Notes under the pieces: generated by a model
Seen by the model: the letters and a program-made list of their open reading frames with translations, nothing else
Databases searched by the model: none
What the model was told of the DNA's origin: nothing
Origin: Deltaproteobacteria bacterium
GTDB taxonomy: Bacteria > Desulfobacterota > DSM-4660 > Desulfatiglandales > B25-G16
Length of the DNA: 10,123 nt
Reading direction: 5' to 3'
NCBI GenBank assembly: GCA_019308645.1
Contig: JAFDHR010000192.1
Coordinates: forward strand, 1-10,123
Part shown: positions 1 through 5,910 of the stretch, piece by piece
How the letters are laid out: every line of letters starts with the position of its first letter
How positions within the stretch are numbered: the first letter of the stretch is position 1
Program-made: the position numbers and the translations under genes

Positions 1-108
1 TCCGTTTTGGGCCAAGGGTTCTTTTGACAAAATCCCCTCCATTATAGAGGCTTTTTATTATTTAAACAATTGATATTACATAATATTTATACGATCTTTA
101 CAACACCC

Positions 109-993
109 TTAATTAGACTCTTCTTCTCCTTTTAGTAACATTTCGCCATAATTATCAATAAAAATATCAAGGTCCTTTTGCCAATTGGGCATGATATTAA
201 GCCCTTCTATCTTTAGTTGCCTATTCTCAAGAATGGAATTGAGCGGCCTTATTGCAGGTGTGGGGTATTTCTCACTGGCACAAGGCAAAACAGGGATTGT
301 AATTTCCATTTTTTCTAAAAAATATTTTGCCCACTCATATCTGCTGCAATAACCTTCTGATGTGGCATGGTAAACGCCCTCTTTTCTATTGTCTATCAAT
401 ACCTTGATTTGCTGGGCCAACCTATAAGACCATGTAGGAGAACCAATCTGATCGTTAACAACGTATATAGACTTTTGTTCCTTTTTCATGGCCAGTTGAA
501 GTATCTGTTTTAAAAAGCTATCTCCCTTCACACCATAAACCCAACCAGCCCTGATAATAATATAATGTGGAGTATTTTGCTTCACAGCCATTTCGCTCTC
601 CATCTTTGTTAAACCATAGCGAGAGAGGGGGCTCGTGGGATCATCTTCAAAGTATGGTTGTGGCAGTCTCTTTCGGCCATTGAATATCAGATCTGAAGAT
701 ATATGAACAATAATTTTGTCATATCTGGCCGCCCCCTGTGCCAAGTTCCTCGGGCCTTCCACATTAATTCTCTCAGCTAACTTTTTCTCTTTCTCGCACT
801 CGTCAACGTTGGTAAAGGCAGCACAATTAAGTATTATATCAGGCGATAATTGATCAATACTCATTATTGCCTTGTCCCAACTGGTAATATCCAGCTCTTC
901 TTTGTTTGGGGAAATAATTTCATAGTCATCTTTCAAGACGTCTTTACACTCACTGCCAAGTTGTCCGCTTGAGCCAGTCAATAGAATCCTCAT
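109..993 (-). CDS. rmlD: RmlD-type dTDP-4-dehydrorhamnose reductase-like NAD(P)-dependent sugar reductase
   Basis: This 294-residue protein is an extended short-chain dehydrogenase of the RmlD (RfbD) family, which reduces dTDP-4-keto-L-rhamnose to dTDP-L-rhamnose in the cytoplasm for surface polysaccharide. Residues 1-13 carry the dinucleotide-binding glycine motif (TGSSGQLG). An N-C-A-A-F-T-N-V-D-E segment lies near residues 56-65, an SSD segment near 99-101 stands where the family usually has S-T-D, and the catalytic YxxxK is Y126/K130 (YGLTK). Length matches the family. The ATG start is preceded by GGAGG (plus-strand CCTCC at 1003-1007) at good spacing. No rmlA, rmlB or rmlC is in view, so the exact sugar substrate is inferred; a related reductase acting on another nucleotide sugar is possible. 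The family call is firm, the gene symbol less so. Confidence 0.85.
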   Translation of the reverse strand: MRILLTGSSGQLGSECKDVLKDDYEIISPNKEELDITSWDKAIMSIDQLSPDIILNCAAFTNVDECEKEKKLAERINVEGPRNLAQGAARYDKIIVHISSDLIFNGRKRLPQPYFEDDPTSPLSRYGLTKMESEMAVKQNTPHYIIIRAGWVYGVKGDSFLKQILQLAMKKEQKSIYVVNDQIGSPTWSYRLAQQIKVLIDNRKEGVYHATSEGYCSRYEWAKYFLEKMEITIPVLPCASEKYPTPAIRPLNSILENRQLKIEGLNIMPNWQKDLDIFIDNYGEMLLKGEEESN

Positions 994-1049
994 TCTCGCA
1001 ATCCTCCAATTTTATGCTGTTGGAATGTCCTATTGAAATACACAAAAAT

Positions 1050-1078
1050 AGTATAAAATATAATATTTAGTGTCTGAA
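1050..1078 (-). promoter_or_regulatory. Probable sigma-70 promoter of the rmlD-like gene, partly inside a repeat end
   Basis: On the minus strand a -35 like TTCAGA (1078-1073) is followed after exactly 17 bp by TATACT (1055-1050), a good -10. The predicted transcript would start near 1043, about 50 nt before the ATG. The -35 hexamer lies inside the terminal inverted repeat of the miniature element at 1068-1243. This is a motif match only. Confidence 0.45.
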
Positions 1079-1243
1079 CGAAAAGCCCTCTTTTTTGTCA
1101 ATTCGACCAAGGGGAGAAATCTTATATTTCAACAATAACAATACGGTAAGATTTCTCGCTACGCCCCGCCCGCCTCGCCTGAGGCGAAGCCGATGGCGGG
1201 CAGGTCGAAATGACAGCTTTGGATAGTTTTCGTTCAGGCACTA
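1068..1243. repeat. Outer inverted-repeat element (MITE-like), 176 bp
   Basis: The ends are a 17-bp inverted repeat, TAGTGTCTGAACGAAAA at 1068-1084 and its complement at 1227-1243, with 16 of 17 positions matching. They symmetrically enclose, with 11 bp on each side, the 120-bp palindromic core at 1096-1215. The outermost bases are TA on both sides, as expected for an element targeting TA, although a true duplication cannot be shown from one copy. There is no coding capacity. The outer repeat is absent around the second copy of the core at 4703-4840, so core and outer repeat look like separate units, one nested in the other. Confidence 0.7.
1096..1215 (-). repeat. Miniature palindromic element, copy 1 (core, 120 bp)
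   Basis: The termini are inverted repeats of the form TGTCA(A/T)TTCGACC. The short arm (1096-1124) reads TGTCA-ATTCGACC-AAGGG-GAGAAATCTTA. The long arm (1145-1215, minus orientation) has the same ends, but a roughly 45-bp GC-rich palindrome sits between the GACC and GAGAAATCTTA parts. The long arm matches the one at 4703-4773 at 70 of 71 positions, in inverted orientation. This is a non-autonomous repeat able to form a nested hairpin; a role as terminator or RNA-processing site is possible but not shown. Confidence 0.85.
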
Positions 1244-1388
1244 TTTATTTTGTTCACACGATGTATAATTTCCTGATGAGCTGTAATATAATTCGCATTT
1301 ATCCCTAATACGTTCCAACTTTTACTACTATAATCATCAAAATTGTATTTAAAAGCCCTAAAATATTAAAAAATATCCTACAACCAAC
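1244..1388. other. AT-rich spacer between repeat element and hydrolase gene
   Basis: With the repeat element this completes a 395-bp stretch without a gene. It is AT-rich, with no ORF, no clear terminator and no RNA-like structure that I can support. A TATAAT occurs at 1264-1269 but lacks a partner -35 at workable spacing. Confidence 0.5.
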
Positions 1389-2222
1389 TTATCCTGTCCG
1401 AATGTTTGTAAGAGGTAAAATGAAATTAACTATAGCATCAAAGTACTTCTCCCCTCCCACAACATATGTATCATTGTGCCCAGCCCCATGTATCGGGAAA
1501 AACAACTTTGGCTCTGGGGCTTGTGCAAATAACTTTTTACCCATAGAAAATGGGACAATCTTGTCATTGTCACCATGTATTATTAATTTTGGAATACTCA
1601 CATTGGCAATTTTAAAAATATTATTGTAATGATGGGGTAAAAAAGGTGAGAAAATGTAAAATGGGAAGATAGTCTTTGCCATATCCTTAATGGATGTAAA
1701 TGTGCTTTCAATTATCAAACATCTCGCTTTTCTGTGTAAAGCCACCTCTGTGGCCACAGAACCTCCTAATGACCGCCCGAAAATTGCAATCCTCTCCGAA
1801 GAAATCTTCTCAACACCCGTTAGATAATCATATGCTGCTATTCCATCAATATATATTCCTTTTTCCGAAGGCCTGCCGGAGCTTTTCCCATAGCCCCTGT
1901 AGCTAAATAGAAAGACTGAAATACCTTTTTTTACTAAAAATTTTACATTTTCAATTCTATGAGAAATATTACCGGCATTTCCATGACAAAAGATAAGTAC
2001 CGGAGACTTCTCAGATAAAGGGAAAAACCAACCGTGTAGTCTTTGACCATCAGGGGTCAGGAATTGAATATCCTTGTAGAATAACTCCCAATTTGATGGG
2101 TTATCGTCAAGCTGTCTATCCGGATGAAATATAATACTGTTCTCTATGAACGGATAAAAAACTATACCGGCTCCTATTAGAATAAGCAAAATCGGTAATA
2201 GGAAAATATTAGGAATGTTCAT
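1389..2222 (-). CDS. Membrane-anchored alpha/beta hydrolase, Bem46/serine-aminopeptidase (S33)-like
   Basis: The 277-residue protein begins with a hydrophobic segment (about residues 6-25), probably an uncleaved membrane anchor, followed by an alpha/beta-hydrolase domain. Visible motifs are the oxyanion-type HGNAGN (80-85), the nucleophile elbow GRSLGG with Ser151, the acidic residue in HGDNDKIVP (Asp220) and the histidine in HGAGHND (His249). This is a complete catalytic triad in the usual order and spacing. The family includes Bem46, ABHD13 and many bacterial proteins of unknown substrate, so no precise reaction can be given. The ribosome-binding site before the ATG is weak. The gene stands alone between two untranslated gaps of about 160 and 395 bp. 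Confidence 0.85.
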   Translation of the reverse strand: MNIPNIFLLPILLILIGAGIVFYPFIENSIIFHPDRQLDDNPSNWELFYKDIQFLTPDGQRLHGWFFPLSEKSPVLIFCHGNAGNISHRIENVKFLVKKGISVFLFSYRGYGKSSGRPSEKGIYIDGIAAYDYLTGVEKISSERIAIFGRSLGGSVATEVALHRKARCLIIESTFTSIKDMAKTIFPFYIFSPFLPHHYNNIFKIANVSIPKLIIHGDNDKIVPFSMGKKLFAQAPEPKLFFPIHGAGHNDTYVVGGEKYFDAIVNFILPLTNIRTG

Positions 2223-2268
2223 TTATCTATCGTGACGAAATGGGTAGGTCGAAATTGTTAACTTAAAA

Positions 2269-2297
2269 AGTATAGAAAAATTAACATGGTAGATTAA
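2269..2297 (-). promoter_or_regulatory. Possible promoter of the hydrolase gene
   Basis: On the minus strand TATACT (2274-2269) is a good -10, with TTAATC 17 bp upstream (2297-2292) as a mediocre -35. A TTGACA at 2319-2314 is a perfect -35 but has only a poor -10 (TAATCT) 17 bp downstream. Either could serve; neither is certain. Confidence 0.3.
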
Positions 2298-2382
2298 TAA
2301 AAATAGGAAATCATGTCAAATAGAAGATAAAATAGCGTTTAAGAAGGGCTTGCCTAAAACGGATCGGGAAACACATCATTTT

Positions 2383-2754
2383 TCAAAGATTTGATAGTAT
2401 AGCAATCCCGAGAACAAAAATTATGAGCCCACACAAACGGATGTAACTGGTGCTGGCTTTATTGAACCACCAATCCATAATACGTTTAATCTGGGACAAT
2501 GGTCCCATGACCAAGTATAATCCCTTGAGTAAGGCAAGCACTCCCAATATAAAAGATAGGAAAAATATCTGAGTACATACAAAGGCACCTATTATCAAAA
2601 CAATCCCGAAAATAATCGGTAAAATAGATAGCGCCCTTACTTTTTCTGTAAAAAAGAGTTTTTTTAAAATCTTCATCGTTCTTTCAGTATAAAGGAGTAT
2701 AAAGACACCGATAACAATCCACAAAATTGCTACGATATACAGTGCTATATTCAT
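2383..2754 (-). CDS. Small four-helix membrane protein with internal duplication
   Basis: The 123-residue protein has about four hydrophobic segments (near residues 4-22, 41-60, 62-83 and 104-122). The two halves resemble each other: each is a helix, a basic/amphipathic linker of about 20 residues (TERTMKILKKLFFTEKVRA; LSQIKRIMDWWFNKASTSY) and a second helix ending in a GIV/GIAI-like pattern. This layout recalls the short DUF2065/YjeT type of two-helix inner-membrane protein in tandem, a loose resemblance and not an identification. The start is well supported by GGAGGA (2759-2764 on the opposite strand) and a strong promoter upstream. No function can be assigned. Coding by this frame is likely given length, signals and lack of competing ORFs. 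Confidence 0.7.
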   Translation of the reverse strand: MNIALYIVAILWIVIGVFILLYTERTMKILKKLFFTEKVRALSILPIIFGIVLIIGAFVCTQIFFLSFILGVLALLKGLYLVMGPLSQIKRIMDWWFNKASTSYIRLCGLIIFVLGIAILSNL

Positions 2755-2817
2755 AGTATCCTCCAGTAATTACACCGTTTAAAACCATTAACTCTCAGAG
2801 ATATATTTTGAATAGAG

Positions 2818-2846
2818 AGTATAGACAAAATTCCCTCGTTGGTCAA
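2818..2846 (-). promoter_or_regulatory. Strong sigma-70-like promoter of the small membrane protein gene
   Basis: On the minus strand TTGACC (2846-2841) is followed after exactly 17 bp by TATACT (2823-2818), five of six matches in each hexamer. Transcription would start near 2811, giving a leader of nearly 60 nt that ends in the GGAGGA ribosome-binding site. Confidence 0.6.
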
Positions 2847-3033
2847 GGCAAACCCATTCCCCTCCCCTACCTATCGCATTTTTAACCTTACATACGAGAA
2901 TTAAAATGTTAAATTACAAAGCTGAACTTGAAAAAACTATGCAAAGCAGCTACTAAAAAAGTGTTCATGCTCTGATTTTATCAGCAATAATGGCCACTAC
3001 GAGTGCCTACGTAATTTTTTAGTCTTACTATAA
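2847..3033. other. Divergent intergenic region before pgi
   Basis: This is the rest of the 336-bp gap between the divergent small membrane protein gene and pgi. It is AT-rich with no ORF of note. I see no stable hairpin, riboswitch core or repeat in it. Confidence 0.45.
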
Positions 3034-3044
3034 ATGGAATGTAT

Positions 3045-3085
3045 TATAATAAAGAATAATCTATACTATTCAGAACAAAAGGGGT
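3045..3085 (+). promoter_or_regulatory. Putative -10 and ribosome-binding site of pgi
   Basis: A consensus TATAAT lies at 3045-3050, although no good -35 is found 16-18 bp upstream. An AAAAGGGG ribosome-binding site follows at 3077-3084, six bases before the ATG at 3091. If this -10 is used, transcription begins after the first in-frame ATG (3034), which would rule that codon out as the start. Confidence 0.4.
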
Positions 3086-3090
3086 TGAAT

Positions 3091-4605
3091 ATGCAAGGGA
3101 TGAAGCTAATAGGTTTTAAGGAAAATAAAACCATAAAAATGCAGAAAGAAAGAGCTAACGGCAAAAAAAATCCATTTAATGAGGCATCATGGCAATCGTC
3201 CAACAGAGTCTCTTTAGACCTTACCTATCTTTTTGACACCCCAGGCGATTCACCATCTATAACCCTTAAAGATATTGAAGATATTGCGCCACAGGTAATA
3301 AATGCCCATAAAATGTTAAAAAAAGATCAAGGAGATATATGTGATAATGGCATACCCATGACTGGCTGGCAAACCCTCCCGGAAGAGATCACCCTCACTC
3401 ATTTAGAGGAGATACAATCGGCAGCCCGGAGCCTTAGGAGCCGAATTGATGCATTTGTCTCTTTAGGTATAGGAGGATCATATTTAGGCATCGAGGCCAC
3501 ATGTACGGCATTGACTCATACCTATTTCAACCAGTTGAGCCGAGACGAAAGAGGTAATGCGCCAGAAATTTATTTTCTGGGTCAAAATATGGACCCTGAC
3601 TATGTAAGAGACACCCTCGATATGCTACGGGGCAAAGTGATAGGAATAAATGTTATATCGAAATCAGGGACAACAACAGAAACTGCAATTGCCTTTAGAA
3701 TCCTGCGTAATGTACTGGAGAAAAACTGGGGTCACGATGACAAAGATTTAATATATGTGACTACTGATGCTACAAGAGGAGCACTTAAGAAATTATCAAA
3801 GGAGAAGGGATATAAAACCTTTCCTATTCCTGATAATATCGGTGGTCGTTTTTCAGTATTGACTGATGTTGGATTGCTGGGGCTTGCTATAGCCAATATT
3901 GATATTGATGAGTTCGCCGCAGGATTTAAATATATGAGAAATATCACGATGGTAGACAATTTCTGGAAAAACCCAAGTCTTCTTCATGCAGCGGCCCGCC
4001 ATGCCGCATGGTTAAAGGGTAAAAAGATAGAGATAGTAGCCACAAATTCAGTGTCTTTATATGGTGTAGCCAGGTGGATGGAACAGTTATTTCCAGAAAG
4101 TGAAGGACATTCTGGGCATGGTATGTGGGTATCTCCTTCTCTTTACTCTGAAAAGCTACACGCCAATGGCCAGATGGTTCAACAGGGCGAACGAAATATT
4201 TTAGAGACCTTTATTATGCTAAAAAAGCATGATAACACAGTTACTATTCCTCACGATAAAGATAACATTGATGGATTAAATTATTTAGTCGATAAAGGCC
4301 AAGACATGAATAGCATAAACAGAAAGGTAATCGAAGGGCCTGCATATGCCCATTATTTAGGTGGTGTTCCCAACATGATAATTGAAATACCAAGAAGAAA
4401 CGCATTTAGTTTGGGTGAAATATACTATATGATGGAAAAATCTGTAGCCATAAGTGGCTATCTTTTAGGTCATAATCCTTTCATGCAGCCAGGTGTGGAG
4501 GATTATAAGAAAGCAATGTTTGCCCTGCTTGATAAGCCTGGGTTTGAGAAAAAAGGAAAAAAGATTAAGGATAAAATCAGCAAGATGAAGAGAATGAGAA
4601 TATGA
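3091..4605 (+). CDS. pgi: Glucose-6-phosphate isomerase
   Basis: The enzyme interconverts glucose 6-phosphate and fructose 6-phosphate in the cytoplasm, linking glycolysis or gluconeogenesis to sugar-nucleotide supply. The frame is open from an ATG at 3034 (523 residues), but the ATG at 3091 (504 residues) has the better ribosome-binding site and a TATAAT lies between the two, so the shorter start is preferred. Numbering from 3034: GIGGSYLG (145-152), SKSGTTTET (209-217, phosphate binding), NIGGRFSV (268-275, first PGI signature), the catalytic Glu in FPESEG (Glu355), the ring-opening His in LHANGQ (His376), and NPFMQPGVEDYK (481-492, second signature, with Met where many enzymes have Asp or Asn, a variant also known in the family). 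The C-terminus ends in a lysine-rich tail. The gene is divergent from the small membrane protein gene, and no terminator hairpin directly follows it; the repeat element downstream may do that job. Confidence 0.95.
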   Translation: MQGMKLIGFKENKTIKMQKERANGKKNPFNEASWQSSNRVSLDLTYLFDTPGDSPSITLKDIEDIAPQVINAHKMLKKDQGDICDNGIPMTGWQTLPEEITLTHLEEIQSAARSLRSRIDAFVSLGIGGSYLGIEATCTALTHTYFNQLSRDERGNAPEIYFLGQNMDPDYVRDTLDMLRGKVIGINVISKSGTTTETAIAFRILRNVLEKNWGHDDKDLIYVTTDATRGALKKLSKEKGYKTFPIPDNIGGRFSVLTDVGLLGLAIANIDIDEFAAGFKYMRNITMVDNFWKNPSLLHAAARHAAWLKGKKIEIVATNSVSLYGVARWMEQLFPESEGHSGHGMWVSPSLYSEKLHANGQMVQQGERNILETFIMLKKHDNTVTIPHDKDNIDGLNYLVDKGQDMNSINRKVIEGPAYAHYLGGVPNMIIEIPRRNAFSLGEIYYMMEKSVAISGYLLGHNPFMQPGVEDYKKAMFALLDKPGFEKKGKKIKDKISKMKRMRI

Positions 4606-4702
4606 TATAATGATTAATAGAACCTTAGATATAGTTTGAACTTATAACCCAGGCGTTTGAAAAATCTAAAATTTGATGAATCCATAAAAAGTCTCAACAA
4701 CA

Positions 4703-4840
4703 TGTCATTTCGACCTGCCCGCCATCGGCTTCGCCTCAGGCGAGGCGGGCGGGGCGAAGCGAGAAATCTTACCAATGTAACATGCTGAAAACTCAAGATT
4801 TCTCCCTCTGGTAAGATTTCTCCCTCTGGTCGAAATTACA
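4703..4840 (+). repeat. Miniature palindromic element, copy 2 (138 bp)
   Basis: This has the same architecture as the core at 1096-1215 but in opposite orientation. The long arm (4703-4773) starts TGTCATTTCGACC, contains the GC-rich palindrome centred near 4740 and ends GAGAAATCTTACC. The short arm runs to 4840 and ends GGTCGAAATTACA. Subtracting one 18-bp tandem duplication (4795-4830) gives exactly 120 bp, the length of copy 1. The central spacer (about 4774-4793) differs from copy 1 while the arms are conserved, as expected when selection or recent spread acts on the inverted repeats. Because it follows pgi, it may act as a terminator or mRNA-stabilising hairpin. Confidence 0.85.
4795..4830 (+). 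repeat. Perfect 18-bp tandem duplication inside element copy 2
   Basis: AAGATTTCTCCCTCTGGT occurs at 4795-4812 and again directly at 4813-4830 without mismatch. It accounts for the whole length difference between the two element copies, so it arose after they shared an ancestor, probably by replication slippage. Confidence 0.9.
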
Positions 4841-4842
4841 GA

Positions 4843-4866
4843 CCCGCCTGCCAGACGGCGGGCAGG
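4843..4866. repeat. GC-rich hairpin next to element copy 2
   Basis: CCCGCC (4843-4848) pairs with GGCGGG (4857-4862); in an alternative register CCTGCC (4847-4852) pairs with GGCAGG (4861-4866). It directly abuts the element and may be another small repeat family. Confidence 0.5.
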
Positions 4867-4877
4867 TTCACTAAATC

Positions 4878-4895
4878 CGACTTTTTACGAAGTCG
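4878..4895. repeat. Short hairpin, CGACTT/AAGTCG
   Basis: The six-base arms CGACTT (4878-4883) and AAGTCG (4890-4895) enclose the loop TTTACG. It is the third distinct hairpin in about 200 bp between pgi and the next gene and could be part of a dispersed repeat. Confidence 0.4.
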
Positions 4896-4966
4896 TCACA
4901 ATTTAGCCGGACATTTAATGATTACACACGATTACCCCTCTGGAAATAAATGCGAGTAAACCGCAA

Positions 4967-5740
4967 TTGAATTGCAGCCATGTTAAAAAAAAATTAGAAA
5001 TTGCACTGGGAGGAACAGCCAGAAATCCAGATGATGTATTGGCCCTGCATGATCTAAGGCTAAAATTTGCTGAAATCCCTATATCTAACGCAATAAAGTT
5101 CAAAGAAAACATTAACGAATACTTGAAAGCCAAAGAAAAAACAGGCTTTTATTACCTTTGTCATGGGCCGAGAGAGGGAAATCCCAATAACATAAATTCT
5201 TTGGAGAAAGATTATTTACCTCACGTGTTAGAGATCTTAGAGATTATGCCCATACTCAATATGTCTCTTCTAACGCTTCACCTCTGGATGGATAGGCGTT
5301 TTGTCAAAGCTAAGGTACTTGATTTTAAGGTTGAGCTATTACGAGAAATTATTAATAAGGCCAGAGAAAAAAGGATTCTCATCTGTTTAGAAAATTTAAG
5401 TGAAAACTGGCATGACCTCGAGGTTGCCTTTGATAAACTTCCTCTTCTTAACCTGACCTTAGATGTGGGTCATGGGCAGCTTTTAAGGGAAGAAAACACA
5501 AGCTTTAATTTTATAAAAAGATATCCAGACAGGATAAGGCACATTCATCTCCACGATAATCTTGGAGGGAACACACCTGAAGATGACCTACACCTTTCTC
5601 CTGGCAGAGGTATTGTTGATTTTAAAAATATCTTCAAAGCTCTTAGTAAAATTGGCTATAAAGGGACTGCAACCCTGGAGCTTAAGCCGTTTGAAATCAA
5701 ATCTTGTCTTGGATTTGTAAAAAAATTATTGCTTGCTTAA
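4967..5740 (+). CDS. Sugar-phosphate isomerase/epimerase-like TIM-barrel protein (AP endonuclease 2 superfamily)
   Basis: The roughly 257-residue protein matches the xylose-isomerase-like TIM barrel (AP_endonuc_2) fold. Strand beta-1 reads LEIALGG (10-16), followed by FAEIPI (34-39), FYYLCHGPR (61-69) and LTLHLW (102-107). Likely divalent-metal ligands are Glu142 in CLENL, Asp166 and His169 in LTLDVGHG, the histidines of HIHLHDN (193-198) and Glu238 in TLELKP. DLHLSPGRGIVDF (207-219) is typical of the family. Members include sugar isomerases, epimerases and endonuclease IV; substrate cannot be told here. The only in-frame start before beta-1 is a TTG at 4967 with a weak ribosome-binding site. 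An out-of-frame ATG at 4980 would give MLKKKLEIALGG if one A were added to the A9 run at 4985-4993, so the start is uncertain. It lies downstream of pgi but is separated by about 360 bp of repeats. Confidence 0.8.
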   Translation: MNCSHVKKKLEIALGGTARNPDDVLALHDLRLKFAEIPISNAIKFKENINEYLKAKEKTGFYYLCHGPREGNPNNINSLEKDYLPHVLEILEIMPILNMSLLTLHLWMDRRFVKAKVLDFKVELLREIINKAREKRILICLENLSENWHDLEVAFDKLPLLNLTLDVGHGQLLREENTSFNFIKRYPDRIRHIHLHDNLGGNTPEDDLHLSPGRGIVDFKNIFKALSKIGYKGTATLELKPFEIKSCLGFVKKLLLA

Positions 5741-5754
5741 AAAATGTTTTTTAA
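5737..5754. repeat. AT-only palindrome over the stop codon
   Basis: TTAAAAAA-TG-TTTTTTAA is a perfect 8-bp inverted repeat overlapping the stop of the TIM-barrel gene. It has no GC stem, so it is at best a weak terminator, but its T-run could help transcript release in the plus direction. Confidence 0.35.
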
Positions 5755-5853
5755 TTGCAAATACAAACACTTCATGTTATTTGATTTTTTGGGCTGTTTT
5801 TTTCATTACAATGATATCCTCACTTAAGGAAACAAGCCTGGATAAAGAATAGG

Positions 5854-5873
5854 GGATTGTATTGTTGCAATCC
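5854..5873. promoter_or_regulatory. Small inverted repeat upstream of aapJ (possible operator)
   Basis: GGATTG (5854-5859) and CAATCC (5868-5873) form a six-base inverted repeat with an eight-base gap, about 40 bases before the aapJ start. It could bind a dimeric regulator or form a leader hairpin. I see no well-spaced -35/-10 pair in this 170-bp gap; the best partial match is TTGATT (5781-5786) and TACAAT (5807-5812), whose 20-bp spacing is too long. Confidence 0.25.
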
Positions 5874-5910
5874 AAGAAGGTAAACCTTTAAATGTTAAGG
5901 AGGTATAAGG

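Noticed and set aside
24..58. TTGACA and a short CCTC/GAGG hairpin followed by T-rich sequence at the window edge
   Set aside because: The -10 candidate is too close to the TTGACA for a promoter, and the four-base stem is too weak for a terminator call.
2247..2256. GGTCGAAATT, matching the end of the miniature element
   Set aside because: Only about ten bases with no partner arm nearby; could be chance or a decayed remnant, not enough to call.
4614..4796. Minus-strand 60-codon ORF rich in Arg and Pro
   Set aside because: Most of it is a translation of the palindromic element, with no ribosome-binding site; such ORFs recur wherever the repeat lies.
4918..4959. Small ORF (ATG to TAA, 13 codons) just before the TIM-barrel gene
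   Set aside because: Different frame, weak ribosome-binding site and no similarity; could be a leader peptide but nothing supports it.
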